From the NCBI GenBank assembly GCA_031261945.1, contig JAISIQ010000096.1, positions 1 through 14,012 of the forward strand: DNA of 14,012 nucleotides, read 5' to 3'. The notes under the pieces are model-generated. The model saw only the letters and a program-made list of their open reading frames with translations, searched no databases and was not told the origin of the DNA. The translations under genes and the position numbers were made by a program. Source of the DNA: Methanobrevibacter sp. (GTDB lineage: Archaea; Methanobacteriota; Methanobacteria; Methanobacteriales; Methanobacteriaceae). Positions 1 to 8,094 of the stretch are shown here, piece after piece (positions within the stretch are counted from its first letter, which is position 1; each line of letters starts with the position of its first letter).

Positions 1-1073
1 ATTTTGATATTCTTAAAATAGGATTTTCATATCCATTTCCAAAAGAACTTTTATTAGAATTTGTAAAAGACTTAGATGGAGTATTTATAGCTGAAGAAGT
101 TGATCCAATTATGGAAAAGGAAGTATTAGCTATTTTTGGCGAAGAACAAATACCTATTCCTGTTTTTGGAAAGCTTGATGGAACTTTTCCAATGGTATAT
201 GAATATAATCCAGATATTCTTAGAAATTCTTTTAATAAAATTCTTAATCATTTTAGTAGTAGTAATAATAATCTTATTGATGAAAATTTAGCTGATTTAA
301 AGGAAAATCTTCCAAATAGGCCTCCTACATTGTGTGCAGGTTGTTCTCATAGATCAACATATTTTGGAGTTCGTAAAGCTGCAGAAGAGCTTGGAATAGC
401 TAATGAAGATTTAATATTCTCTTCGGATATTGGTTGTTATACTTTAGGAATTAGTCCTCCTTATGAAACTACTGATTATTTGTTATCTATGGGTTCAAGT
501 ATTGGAGATGCTTGTGGGTTTTCAAAAGCAACTAATCAATATGTTGTAAGTTTTATTGGAGATTCTACATTTTTCCATGGTGGAATTCCTCCATTAATCA
601 ATGGTGTTCATAATAATAACAAATTTGTAGTAACGGTTTTAGATAATAGAACAACAGCTATGACTGGAGGTCAACCAAATCCTGGTCTTCCTGTAGATGG
701 GATGGGAGATAGCGCTCCTGAAATATCTATTGAGAAAATAGCTATTGCTTGTGGATGTGAGTTTGTTGAAACAATAAATCCAATTAACTTATCAAAAACT
801 ATCGATACATATAAAAGAGCTCTTGAATATGATGGAGTAGCTGTTATAATAGCTAAATATCCTTGTACATTAATTAAAGGACAAAAGAAGAAAAGACCTA
901 TGGTAATAAAAGAAGATAAATGTAATAATTGTTTAGAGTGTGTTAAAACTCTTGCTTGTCCAGCTATTTCTGTTAAGAATGAAAAAGTTATTATTGATGA
1001 TCTTCTTTGTAAAGGTTGTACTACTTGTATTCAAATGTGTAAACAAAAAGCTATTGGTGTTAAAAAGGATTAA
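1..1073 (+). CDS. iorA: Indolepyruvate:ferredoxin oxidoreductase, alpha subunit (5' end outside window)
   Basis: This is the catalytic subunit of the oxygen-sensitive enzyme that interconverts aryl-pyruvates and aryl-acetyl-CoA with ferredoxin as electron carrier. The reading frame is open from base 3, so about 356 C-terminal residues of a protein usually near 600 are visible. The thiamine-diphosphate domain is clear: a CAGCSHR motif, then SDIGCYTLG, then a GDSTFFHGG...LDNRTTAMTG stretch typical of the TPP/Mg site. The C-terminus is a two-cluster ferredoxin domain, with one set CNNCLECVKTLACP and a second CKGCTTCIQMC, each followed by a short hydrophobic strand. The ATG at 111 is internal, because the residues before it (ending FIAEEVDPI) belong to the family. 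iorB follows after 32 bp, so the two are co-transcribed. With paaK nearby, I infer an assimilatory role in making aromatic amino acids from arylacetates. Confidence 0.96.
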   Translation, partial: FDILKIGFSYPFPKELLLEFVKDLDGVFIAEEVDPIMEKEVLAIFGEEQIPIPVFGKLDGTFPMVYEYNPDILRNSFNKILNHFSSSNNNLIDENLADLKENLPNRPPTLCAGCSHRSTYFGVRKAAEELGIANEDLIFSSDIGCYTLGISPPYETTDYLLSMGSSIGDACGFSKATNQYVVSFIGDSTFFHGGIPPLINGVHNNNKFVVTVLDNRTTAMTGGQPNPGLPVDGMGDSAPEISIEKIAIACGCEFVETINPINLSKTIDTYKRALEYDGVAVIIAKYPCTLIKGQKKKRPMVIKEDKCNNCLECVKTLACPAISVKNEKVIIDDLLCKGCTTCIQMCKQKAIGVKKD

Positions 1074-1105
1074 TCTGAAATTAAGTTTGTTTTAGGAGTA
1101 ATTTT

Positions 1106-1714
1106 ATGAATAATGATAATGATATTTTCTATAATATATATGTTTGCGGAGTTGGAGGACAAGGAATCATCAAGACTTCAGTTATAATTTGTGAAGCAGC
1201 TATGAATGAAGGATATGAAGTGGTTATGAGTGAAATTCATGGTATGTCTCAAAGAGGGGGAGTTGTATCAACAGAACTTAAAATCGGAGATTATAAAAGT
1301 TCAATTATTGAAGAATCTAATGCTGATATGATATTAGGTTTTGAACCTTCTGAAGCTGTAAGGGCATTAAATAAAGCAAATAATAAAACAAAAATTGTTT
1401 TTAATACATCACCAATCATTCCTCCAACTTTAACTCAATTCAATCAAACTTATCCTGATATTAATAAAATAATAGCTAATTTGAAAAATAATTTTGATTA
1501 TGTTTATCCAATAGAAGGTGAAAAACTAGCTATTGAATCAGGTAGTTTATTATCTTTAAATATGGTATTATTAGGATCAGCAATAGCTAATGACACTTTT
1601 CCATTATCAAAAGAAGCTATTATCAAATCTATGAAAAATAATTTAGCTCCTAAATTCCATGACATGAATTTAAAAGCTATTGAAAATGGATTTTATGCAG
1701 TTAAAGACATTTAA
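1106..1714 (+). CDS. iorB: Indolepyruvate:ferredoxin oxidoreductase, beta subunit
   Basis: This is the small (gamma/beta-type) subunit of the 2-oxoacid oxidoreductase, partner of IorA. At 202 residues it has the family's usual length. The N-terminal glycine-rich motif GVGGQG (about residues 15-20) and the hallmark SEIHGMSQRGG (about 42-52) are present, followed by the conserved GFEPSEAVRAL region. The start ATG has a good ribosome binding site, AGGAG at 1094-1098, 7 nt upstream. It lies 32 bp behind iorA in the same direction and forms an operon with it. Nothing is missing or truncated. Confidence 0.96.
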   Translation: MNNDNDIFYNIYVCGVGGQGIIKTSVIICEAAMNEGYEVVMSEIHGMSQRGGVVSTELKIGDYKSSIIEESNADMILGFEPSEAVRALNKANNKTKIVFNTSPIIPPTLTQFNQTYPDINKIIANLKNNFDYVYPIEGEKLAIESGSLLSLNMVLLGSAIANDTFPLSKEAIIKSMKNNLAPKFHDMNLKAIENGFYAVKDI

Positions 1715-1806
1715 TGTATATTATTAAATTAGCTATTAAAATTCATTAACTTTATTAATAAAAAGTTTATTAATTAATAATCAATGTATATAATTAAGGT
1801 GGTTTA

Positions 1807-2088
1807 GTGGCTTATAAAATTAAAAATGCTATTATTCAAAGAGATAGTCTTGATGAAAGTTTTGAATTAATAGATCCTGAGAATTATTTTGCTAATGATG
1901 ATGTTTTAGTAGCTATTGATAGTGAAACTTTAATTACAATTCAGTTATTAATTAAAACAATAGCTAAAAATGATTTTAAATATTGGAATGAAATCACCAA
2001 TATTAAGAAAGATGAGCCTATTTCTAATATCTTTCTAAAATTAGGATATACAAGAGAAGATTTATCTAAGCTATTAAATGAATTATGA
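1807..2088 (+). CDS. Small uncharacterised protein (93 aa)
   Basis: I do not recognise the family. The product is a small soluble protein, acidic near the N-terminus, without a signal peptide, membrane segment, cysteine cluster or obvious catalytic motif. It looks mostly helical, with the C-terminal part (LGYTREDLSKLLNEL) resembling a short helix-turn-helix or cap. The start is GTG at 1807, supported by AGGTGG at 1797-1802, 4 nt upstream. No earlier in-frame start has such a site. It lies 92 bp after iorB on the same strand and converges with the ACT-domain gene. It may be read through from iorAB or have its own promoter, as TATA-like sequence occurs at about 1784-1792. Its function is unknown. 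Confidence 0.7.
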   Translation: MAYKIKNAIIQRDSLDESFELIDPENYFANDDVLVAIDSETLITIQLLIKTIAKNDFKYWNEITNIKKDEPISNIFLKLGYTREDLSKLLNEL

Positions 2089-2100
2089 TTTCATTTATGT

Positions 2101-2119
2101 TGTTTTTAGCTCATTTTTT
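2101..2119 (+). terminator. T-tract terminator candidate after the small unknown gene
   Basis: Two T runs (TTTTT and TTTTTT) separated by a few bases lie 12-31 bp downstream of the stop codon at 2088, in the short space where two convergent transcription units meet. Archaeal RNA polymerase terminates at such oligo-T tracts without needing a hairpin. The call is weak in an A+T-rich genome. Confidence 0.35.
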
Positions 2120-2179
2120 ACTATTTTAAACCATATACTATTTTAAACTATTATTAATTAGTAGACTAAATTAAAATAA

Positions 2180-2611
2180 TTATAAGTTTTTTATATCTTC
2201 TAATGTTAATATCTTTGCATTATGCTCTTTTAAAGCTTTCATTCCTTCTTCAATATTTTCAAGTTTCATAACTACAATAGCTTCGTCAGTTTTATTACTA
2301 ACAAAAGCATAAATATATTCAACATTTATTTTATCATCATCAAGATAACCTAATATTGTATTTAAGCCATCTGGATGATCTGGAATTTCTACTACAAGAA
2401 CATCATTTTCTTTTACTACAAATTTATTGCTTTCAAGAGCTTCTTTTGCTTTTTTATTATCTGATACAATTAACCTTAATATTCCAAACTTTGAAGTATC
2501 AGCTATTGAAAGAGCTCTTATATTTATTCCTGCTTTTGAAAGTACATCAATAGCTTTTTTCAATCTTCCTTCTTTATTTTCAATAAAAACAGAAATTTGC
2601 TGTATTTTCAT
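2180..2611 (-). CDS. Tandem ACT-domain protein (putative amino-acid sensor)
   Basis: This 143-residue protein is made of two ACT modules and nothing else, about residues 3-66 (IQQISVFIENKEGRLKKAIDVLSKAGINI) and 70-140. ACT domains bind amino acids and commonly regulate amino-acid metabolism. Free-standing tandem ACT proteins next to phenylacetate-CoA ligase genes recur in archaea and anaerobes. It lies 51 bp downstream of paaK on the same strand, so both are probably on one transcript, and a role as aromatic amino-acid sensor for the PaaK/IOR pathway is a reasonable inference. The ribosome binding site AAGGAGA (complement of 2619-2625) sits 7 nt before ATG. No catalytic domain is attached, so it is not an ACT-bearing enzyme. 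Confidence 0.88.
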   Translation of the reverse strand: MKIQQISVFIENKEGRLKKAIDVLSKAGINIRALSIADTSKFGILRLIVSDNKKAKEALESNKFVVKENDVLVVEIPDHPDGLNTILGYLDDDKINVEYIYAFVSNKTDEAIVVMKLENIEEGMKALKEHNAKILTLEDIKNL

Positions 2612-2662
2612 TTTTAATTCTCCTTATTCATTCCATACTAATTTAATTTCTTCAACAACTTT

Positions 2663-3964
2663 TTAATCAAAATTTCTTTTATCTATAACTCGAACTGCTT
2701 TTCCTTCACTTCTTGGAAGACTTTCACTTTCAACTAAACTAACATTAACTCTAAGACCTATTTCTTTATGAATTTTATTAGCTATTTTTCTTTCAATAGC
2801 TTCCATTTCCTTCATTTCATCTGAGAAAAGTGATGGTGTTGCTTCTACTTGAACTTCAATTTCATCAAGATATTCAGGTCTTGTAACAATAATTTGATAA
2901 TTTGGAGTTAATCCTTCAATTTTAAGAATAGCTCTCTCTATTTGTGATGGGAATACAATAACTCCTCTAACTTTTAGCATATCATCAGTTCTACCAGTTA
3001 TACGGGACATTCTAACTGTTGTTCTTCCACAATCACATTTATCATAATTAAGTGAAGTTATATCCTTTGTTCTAAATCTTATTACTGGCATTCCTTCACG
3101 TGTAAGGGTTGTAAGAACTAATTCTCCTTTTTCTCCTTCTGGAAGTGTTTCTTTTGTTTTTGAATCTATTATTTCTGGGTAGAAATGATCATCAGCTATG
3201 TGAAGTCCTTTTTTTACCATACATTCATTAGCAACTCCTGGACCCATAAGTTCAGTAAGCCCATAAATATTAACAGCTGTAATTCCAAGACGGTTTTCAA
3301 GCTCATCTCTCATTTCTTCTGTCCACATTTCAGCTCCAAATATTCCAGATTTGAGACCAAGTTCTTCAATACTTATTCCTTCTTTTTCAATAGATTCAGC
3401 AAGATATAATGCATAGGAAGGAGTACAAGTAAGTATAGTACTTTGGAAATCTTTCATTATTTCAATTTGTCTTTTTGTATTTCCTGCAGAAATCGGAATA
3501 ACAGTAGCTCCAAGTTTGTAACCTCCGTGATGGATTCCAAGACCTCCTGTAAACAAGCCATATCCATAACAGTTTTGTATTCTATCTTTTTTAGTTCCAC
3601 CTGCCATATCAATAGCTCTTGCTGTAACTTCTGCCCAAATATCTAAATCTTTCTTTGTATATCCTGAAACTGTTGGTTTTCCAGTTGTTCCAGATGTTGA
3701 ATGGATTTCTACTATTTCGTCCTCAGGAACAGCAAACATTCCAAATGGATAGGTTTCTCTTAAGTCAGCTTTAGTAGTAAATGGAAATTTTTCTATGTCT
3801 TCCAAGCTTTGTAAGTCTTCTGGACCAACACCTGCTTCATCAAAACGTTTTTTATAAAAAGGAACATTGTTATAAGCTTTTTCAATGGCTTCTTTTAATA
3901 GCTTGATTTGTAGCTTTTCTTTTTCTTCTCTACTCATACATTCTGCTTTTTCATTCCATACCAT
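2663..3964 (-). CDS. paaK: Phenylacetate-CoA ligase family protein (aryl-CoA ligase)
   Basis: This is an ATP-dependent, AMP-forming ligase that activates phenylacetate or related arylacetates to CoA thioesters. At 433 residues it is full length for the family. Adenylate-forming motifs appear in order: the P-loop STSGTTGKP at about 89-97, YGLTE at 234-238, the RFRTKDIT segment with the ribose-binding aspartate at about 301, the hinge region [11 protein letters not shown] at about 324-334, and the catalytic lysine in [10 protein letters not shown] at about 422. A C-x-C pair (CDCG, about 310-313) occurs in many archaeal members. The start ATG has AAAGGG a few bases upstream. It is transcribed with the ACT gene, towards iorAB. 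By analogy with methanogens that incorporate arylacetates, I infer that it feeds IorAB with aryl-acetyl-CoA for phenylalanine, tyrosine or tryptophan synthesis. Confidence 0.92.
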   Translation of the reverse strand: MVWNEKAECMSREEKEKLQIKLLKEAIEKAYNNVPFYKKRFDEAGVGPEDLQSLEDIEKFPFTTKADLRETYPFGMFAVPEDEIVEIHSTSGTTGKPTVSGYTKKDLDIWAEVTARAIDMAGGTKKDRIQNCYGYGLFTGGLGIHHGGYKLGATVIPISAGNTKRQIEIMKDFQSTILTCTPSYALYLAESIEKEGISIEELGLKSGIFGAEMWTEEMRDELENRLGITAVNIYGLTELMGPGVANECMVKKGLHIADDHFYPEIIDSKTKETLPEGEKGELVLTTLTREGMPVIRFRTKDITSLNYDKCDCGRTTVRMSRITGRTDDMLKVRGVIVFPSQIERAILKIEGLTPNYQIIVTRPEYLDEIEVQVEATPSLFSDEMKEMEAIERKIANKIHKEIGLRVNVSLVESESLPRSEGKAVRVIDKRNFD

Positions 3965-4155
3965 GTAAATCCCTTTATTTCATCATTATAAACTTATTTT
4001 TTTATTTATTAATGTTATTTTAGCTAATACTGTTATTATTGTTATTTCTATTAATTATATTGCTAAATTATATTGCTATTTAGTATATTACTATATCTTT
4101 TTTATTTTTATTATTTTTATTATTATCATTAAATATTATTAATATTATTATTGAT

Positions 4156-4179
4156 ATTAGTATTAATATTAGTATTAAT
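4156..4179. repeat. 12-bp tandem duplication (ATTAGTATTAAT x2)
   Basis: Two adjacent identical 12-bp units, followed by further ATTAAT-rich degenerate sequence. This is one of several independent 12-bp tandem arrays in the window. Confidence 0.8.
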
Positions 4180-4360
4180 TTTATTAATATTAATTTTATT
4201 AATTATAAAATATTTATTTGTTATAGTATATTTATAATATATTATTTGTTTTAATTAAGCTATAATTAATTTAAACTCAATTAATTTAAAAATTTAATTA
4301 ATCTAATAATAATGATAATATAATATAATGATAATAATAGTTATGAATTTGATTATTATA

Positions 4361-4400
4361 AATTCACTTATAAAAATTCTTATAAAAATTCACTTATAAA
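4361..4400. repeat. Short tandem repeat, three units of 12-14 bp
   Basis: Three units follow head to tail: AATTCACTTATAAA at 4361-4374, a shortened AATTCTTATAAA at 4375-4386, and AATTCACTTATAAA again at 4387-4400. The middle unit lacks two bases. Non-coding. Confidence 0.85.
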
Positions 4401-4444
4401 GATTTATATAATATTTATATTTTATATAATATTTGTATTAATTA

Positions 4445-4468
4445 ATTATTAAACTCATTATTAAACTC
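4445..4468. repeat. 12-bp tandem duplication (ATTATTAAACTC x2)
   Basis: Two perfect adjacent 12-bp units, then a diverged third start (ATTATAATTTTT). Non-coding. Confidence 0.85.
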
Positions 4469-4546
4469 ATTATAATTTTTATAATTTTAATAAGAATAAT
4501 TTTAATAATTTTAATAATTTATAAGGATTATAATTGTTTTAATAGT

Positions 4547-4652
4547 GATTATGGCATTGGTTATAACATTAGTTATAACATTAGTTATGGCATTAGTTAT
4601 GGTATTGATTATTGCATTGAGTGTGGTATTGATTATATATTGATTTGGCATT
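4547..4652. repeat. Nine-unit degenerate 12-bp tandem array upstream of the symporter
   Basis: Seven 12-bp units run without a gap from 4547 to 4630 (GATTATGGCATT, GGTTATAACATT, AGTTATAACATT, AGTTATGGCATT, AGTTATGGTATT, GATTATTGCATT, GAGTGTGGTATT). Two 11-bp units follow (GATTATATATT, GATTTGGCATT). The consensus is about RRTTATGGCATT. The array ends 26 bp before the symporter start, so it lies in the symporter's promoter or 5' leader. Because 12 is a multiple of three, one frame stays open from ATG 4551 (or GTG 4545) to TGA 4641-4643 and would encode a purely hydrophobic 30-residue peptide. No Shine-Dalgarno is placed properly for it, so I do not call a gene. Confidence 0.9.
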
Positions 4653-4678
4653 GATTGTTTGGGATTTGAGGTAATTAA

Positions 4679-6322
4679 ATGGATTTTGTAGTATTAACAA
4701 TAGTATTTTTAGTTTATTTTGTCTTAGTAGGTTATGTAGGTTATCTGGCTTGGAAAAGAACTAAATCTTCAGAAGATTTCATGTTGGCAGGGCGTAAAAC
4801 TCATCCATATATTATGGCATTAAGTTATGGTGCTACTTTTATTAGTACTGCAGCTATTGTTGGATTTGGTGGTGTTTCTGGTCAATTTGGTATGGGAATC
4901 CTTTGGCTTGTGTTTTTAAACATATTTGTTGGAGTATTTCTTGCATTTGTTGTTTTGGGAAAGAGAACTCGAAAAATGGGGCATAATTTAGGTTCAATGA
5001 CTTTTCCAGAGTTTCTTTCTCGTCGTTTTAATAGTAAATTTATCCAATATTTCAGTGGGCTGATCATATTTTTTGGAATGCCTATTTATGCTTCAGTTGT
5101 GTTGATTGGAGCTGCAAGATTCATGGAAACTACTCTTTTCCTTGATTTCCACTTATCGCTTATAATTCTATCTCTTATAGTTTCTGTTTATGTTATTTTT
5201 GGAGGAATCAAAGGAGTAATGTATACAGAAGCAGTTCAAGGAACTATAATGTTTTTAGGCATGATATTTTTACTTATATTTGTTTATTGGGCTCTTGGAG
5301 GCGTAGAAACAGCACATATGTCTTTAACTAATATGGCTCCTCATTTCCCAGCAAGTGCTCAAGCTTTAGGTGGAACTGGTTGGACGACATTTCCTGCACT
5401 TGGAAGTGAATTCTGGTGGTATTTAGTCACTACAATAATTGTTGGAGTGGGAATTGGAGTTCTTGCTCAACCTCAGCTTGCTGTAAGATTCATGACTGTT
5501 AAATCTAATAAAGAAATAAATAGGGCTGTTCTCCTTGGAGGTTTATTTATTGGAGTTACAGTTGGAACTGCTTATATTGTAGGAGCATTATCTAATGTTT
5601 ATTTCTTTGAACATCTTGGACAAATAGCTGTGGACGTTGTAGGGGGAAATATTGATAAAATAATCCCAACATTTATTGGTATGGCATTACCTGAATGGTT
5701 TGTCTATGTATTCCTTTTAACACTCCTTGCAGCAGCTATGTCTACACTCAGCTCTCAATATCATGCTCAAGGAACCTCACTTGGCCGTGATATTTATGAA
5801 ACTTTGAAAGGTAAGAAAAATATAGAATCTGTTAGATTAACAAGGATAGGAATTCTAATAGCTGTTGTTTTAGCATTTATTTTAAGTTTAGTTCTTCCAG
5901 GAAGTGTTGTAGCTCAAGGAACTGCATTATTCTATGGTATTTGTGCAGCTGCATTTTTATCGGTTTATCTTTGTGCTTTATTTTGGAAAAGAACAACAAG
6001 AGAAGGAGCAATAGCTGGAATAGTTTCAGGAACATTTGTAAGTGTATTTTGGTTATTATTTATCTTTGGAAGAACAGCTAAAGGTTTAGGAATTTGTCAA
6101 GCTTTAACAGGTCAAGCTACTTTAATACCTACTATGCCGTGGATAGCTATTGATCCAATAATGTTTGCTGTACCTATATCTCTCATTTTAACCATAGTTG
6201 TAAGTTTACTCACAAAACCAATGCCTAAAGAGCATATTGATAAATGTTATAAAGGAATAGCTAATAATGAAATAGCTAATAAGAAAACAGTTAATAAAGA
6301 AATAGCTGATGAAAAGGTGTAA
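4679..6322 (+). CDS. Sodium:solute symporter family (SSS) transporter
   Basis: This is an integral membrane protein that imports a solute by sodium co-transport. It has about 547 residues with roughly 13 hydrophobic helices, the usual SSS topology. Family marks are SEDFMLAGR after the first helix (about 31-39), STAAIVGFGG in the second (about 56-65), QPQLAVRFM (about 263-271), and AAAMSTLSSQ (about 350-359), whose serine/threonine residues match the Na2 sodium site. The C-terminal tail (about 520-547) is hydrophilic and repetitive, with I-A-N and N-K-E-I-A units. ATG 4679 is preceded by GAGGT at 4668-4672. It is coupled to the small membrane peptide gene 2 bp downstream. The substrate cannot be read from sequence. 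Divergence from paaK suggests, as inference only, an organic or aromatic acid. Confidence 0.93.
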   Translation: MDFVVLTIVFLVYFVLVGYVGYLAWKRTKSSEDFMLAGRKTHPYIMALSYGATFISTAAIVGFGGVSGQFGMGILWLVFLNIFVGVFLAFVVLGKRTRKMGHNLGSMTFPEFLSRRFNSKFIQYFSGLIIFFGMPIYASVVLIGAARFMETTLFLDFHLSLIILSLIVSVYVIFGGIKGVMYTEAVQGTIMFLGMIFLLIFVYWALGGVETAHMSLTNMAPHFPASAQALGGTGWTTFPALGSEFWWYLVTTIIVGVGIGVLAQPQLAVRFMTVKSNKEINRAVLLGGLFIGVTVGTAYIVGALSNVYFFEHLGQIAVDVVGGNIDKIIPTFIGMALPEWFVYVFLLTLLAAAMSTLSSQYHAQGTSLGRDIYETLKGKKNIESVRLTRIGILIAVVLAFILSLVLPGSVVAQGTALFYGICAAAFLSVYLCALFWKRTTREGAIAGIVSGTFVSVFWLLFIFGRTAKGLGICQALTGQATLIPTMPWIAIDPIMFAVPISLILTIVVSLLTKPMPKEHIDKCYKGIANNEIANKKTVNKEIADEKV

Positions 6323-6324
6323 AA

Positions 6325-6456
6325 ATGATTTTAGGAATTCCAGACCCATGGGTTTTAAGTGGATATATATTCACTGTTCTTTCAGTAGTTTTATGTGTAG
6401 TTTATGGAATAATAAACTGGAATAAAGGAGATGAAGAGGATAGCTATTTAGAATAG
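6325..6456 (+). CDS. Symporter small accessory protein (43 aa, one membrane helix)
   Basis: This short gene starts 2 bp after the symporter stop. AAGGTG at 6314-6319, inside the end of the symporter gene, sits 5 nt before its ATG. The product begins with M-I-L-G-I-P-D-P-W, continues with a single hydrophobic helix (about residues 10-30), then the conserved INWNKGDE-type end and an acidic tail. This arrangement (G-I-x-D-P-W, one helix, INWNKG) is that of the small accessory subunits encoded directly behind SSS symporters in archaea and bacteria. It is expected to sit in the membrane with the transporter. It is short enough to be missed by length cut-offs, but start site, coupling and motif all support it. 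Confidence 0.88.
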   Translation: MILGIPDPWVLSGYIFTVLSVVLCVVYGIINWNKGDEEDSYLE

Positions 6457-6615
6457 CTATTAATTCTTTATTTTTTATTAATATTTAAGTTAAATATAAT
6501 TATTATAAAAAGTATATATTTATTATATTATTATAAAATAAAATAATTAAAATATTAAAGTATTAAGTTAATTATATAATGATTTAATATAATTTTAATA
6601 TATTTGGGGAATTTC

Positions 6616-6855
6616 ATGAAAATCGTTGAAGACCTTGTTGGAAAAGAAGTAGTTAATACAGAAGCAGTTGTAGTTGGAAAAGTAGCTGATCTTGAGTTTG
6701 ATGAGATAACACAGATGGTTGATTCTTTAATTATAAAAAAAGGAGGACTTTCTGAAACACTAAACATTTCGAAAAGTGAAAATGTCATTCCTTATGATAT
6801 GATTAGTAAAATCGGAGATAAAATCCTTTTAAGAGACACATTTGCTGAATTTTAA
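6616..6855 (+). CDS. PRC-barrel domain protein (79 aa)
   Basis: A single small beta-barrel domain of the PRC type fills the protein: VGKEVVNTEAVVVGKVADLEFDE at the front, the strand VDSLIIKK, and the closing segment VIPYDMISKIGDKILL. Free-standing PRC-barrel proteins are common in methanogens. PRC-type domains occur in RNA-processing and photosynthetic proteins, and some archaeal ones bind partner proteins, but this one has no assigned function. I place the start at ATG 6616, which has GGGGA at 6606-6610, 5 nt upstream. An in-frame TTG at 6604 overlaps that ribosome binding site and is unlikely. It lies 47 bp before pyrE on the same strand, so the two may be co-transcribed. Confidence 0.85.
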   Translation: MKIVEDLVGKEVVNTEAVVVGKVADLEFDEITQMVDSLIIKKGGLSETLNISKSENVIPYDMISKIGDKILLRDTFAEF

Positions 6856-6902
6856 TAAAATATAGAATTTTAATAAAGTTCATTGCATAGTAAGGTTGTT
6901 AT

Positions 6903-7427
6903 ATGGTTTCAAAAGATTATTTAATAGAAATTTTAAAAGAAGATAAAGTATTTAAAACAGGAAAATTTACTTTATCCTCTGGAAAAGAGAGCGATTATTA
7001 TATTGACATGAAAAAAGCTATTACTAATCCAAAAATTCTTAAAACAATAGCTAAACTCATTAATCAAGCTATTGAAGATGATAATATTGATAAAATAGCT
7101 GGACCTGCTCTTGGAGCTGTACCAATAGCTACAGCTATTTCTCTTGAATCTAATCTTCCTCTTCTTATGATTAGAAAGGAAAAAAAAGGTTATGGGACTT
7201 CAAAACTAATTGAAGGACAATTAAATGAAAAAGATAATGTTATTTTAGTTGAAGATGTTACAACTACTGGAAATTCTTTACTTAAAGCTATTAAAGCTAT
7301 TCAAGATAATAAAGGAATAGTAAAAAGAGCTTTTGTCATTGTTGATAGGGAAGAAGGAGCTATTGAATCTTTTGAAAAAGAAGGAATAAAATTAGAGCCT
7401 TTGATTTCTGTAAGTGAGTTTTTTTAG
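6903..7427 (+). CDS. pyrE: Orotate phosphoribosyltransferase
   Basis: This enzyme transfers ribose-5-phosphate from PRPP to orotate, giving OMP in pyrimidine synthesis. The 174-residue length is typical for archaea. The N-terminal hood carries [20 protein letters not shown] (about 18-37), a clear OPRTase signature that separates it from adenine-type transferases. The RKEKKGYG loop (about 91-98) is the catalytic lysine loop, and [13 protein letters not shown] (about 113-125) is the PRPP-binding motif. The start ATG is preceded by AAGGT at 6892-6896. It is convergent with moaB across a 145-bp spacer rich in A/T with no recognised feature, and a run of T bases overlaps its stop codon. Confidence 0.95.
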   Translation: MVSKDYLIEILKEDKVFKTGKFTLSSGKESDYYIDMKKAITNPKILKTIAKLINQAIEDDNIDKIAGPALGAVPIATAISLESNLPLLMIRKEKKGYGTSKLIEGQLNEKDNVILVEDVTTTGNSLLKAIKAIQDNKGIVKRAFVIVDREEGAIESFEKEGIKLEPLISVSEFF

Positions 7428-7572
7428 GCTTTTCTTTTAATAGCTTAAAAATAATATTATTAATTACTATTATAATTAGTTCTAATAGTTATAATTTCAT
7501 TAATATTATTTTTAATATTATTTCTATTAATAAATATTCTATCTAATATAAATTATTATATAAATTTATTAA

Positions 7573-8094
7573 TTATTCTTTTAGATGTTTTGTTAAATGT
7601 CTTAATTCCTCAAAAATAATAGCTATTCCTAATTTAACAGCATTTGGAGATCCCGGCATTGAAAAAATTAATGTTTCCTTGTAAATTCCGGCAGTTGCTC
7701 TTGAGAGAATAGCTCCTGATCCTAATTCTTCATAAGTTTTTGCTCTAAATAGCTCTCCATAACCTATCAATTCTTTTTCAAATAGCTGTTCAACTGTTTC
7801 AATAGTTATATCTCTACTTCCAATCCCTGTTCCTCCGGTTGTAAAAATAACATCAATATTAGAATTTATCATTTCTTCAATAGCTATTTTCAACTCATTA
7901 CTTTCATCTGGAATTATTTTATAGCTATTTACTTCATATTTTTCATTTAATTTATCAACTATGTATTTTCCAGATATATCAGTATCTTTATTTTCTGTTT
8001 TGTCTTTGTATTTTGTATCACTAAGAGTAATAACTCCACAGGACACATTTGAAGGAGAATTGTTTCTATGTTCTTCCATTGTTTCACTTTTCAT
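7573..8094 (-). CDS. moaB: MoaB/MogA-family molybdopterin biosynthesis protein
   Basis: This protein belongs to the family that adenylylates molybdopterin before metal insertion. In methanogens the product is the molybdenum or tungsten cofactor needed by formylmethanofuran dehydrogenase and formate dehydrogenase. The 173 residues include CGVITLSDTKYKDKTENKD (about 19-37), the nucleotide-binding TTGGTGIGSRD (about 85-95), SRATAG (about 131-136) and SMPGSP (about 145-150), all in family order. The start ATG has GGTGA (complement of 8102-8106) 7 nt upstream. A second ATG at codon 6 is possible but has no such site. It stands alone, divergent from the 8095-8866 spacer. Confidence 0.94.
   Translation of the reverse strand: MKSETMEEHRNNSPSNVSCGVITLSDTKYKDKTENKDTDISGKYIVDKLNEKYEVNSYKIIPDESNELKIAIEEMINSNIDVIFTTGGTGIGSRDITIETVEQLFEKELIGYGELFRAKTYEELGSGAILSRATAGIYKETLIFSMPGSPNAVKLGIAIIFEELRHLTKHLKE

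Larger units (their letters stand above)
3965..4678. other. Gene-free, repeat-rich spacer between divergent paaK and symporter
   Basis: About 714 bp of extreme A+T content separate the divergent starts of paaK and the symporter. No convincing protein gene or tRNA was seen. Much of the region is built from short tandem duplications (4156-4179, 4361-4400, 4445-4468 and 4547-4652, listed separately), plus 9-bp AATAATTTT-type units near 4497-4520. Promoters for both flanking genes must lie here, but TATA-like strings are so frequent that none can be chosen. For paaK, a TTTATAAT on the - strand (complement of about 3985-3992) is the nearest candidate. Confidence 0.6.

Noticed and set aside
2356..2666. 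Two + strand ORFs (2356-2553 and 2427-2666) opposite the ACT gene
   Set aside because: They are antisense shadows of a clear ACT-domain gene, with phenylalanine/leucine-rich, low-information translations and no ribosome site.
3185..3646. + strand ORFs opposite paaK
   Set aside because: They lie antisense to a full-length ligase with all motifs intact, and their translations show no family features.
6604..6615. TTG at 6604 as start of the PRC-barrel gene (and likewise TTG 12139 for marker 3)
   Set aside because: In both cases the TTG overlaps the GGGGA ribosome site that serves the ATG 12 bp downstream, and the added residues do not match family N-termini.
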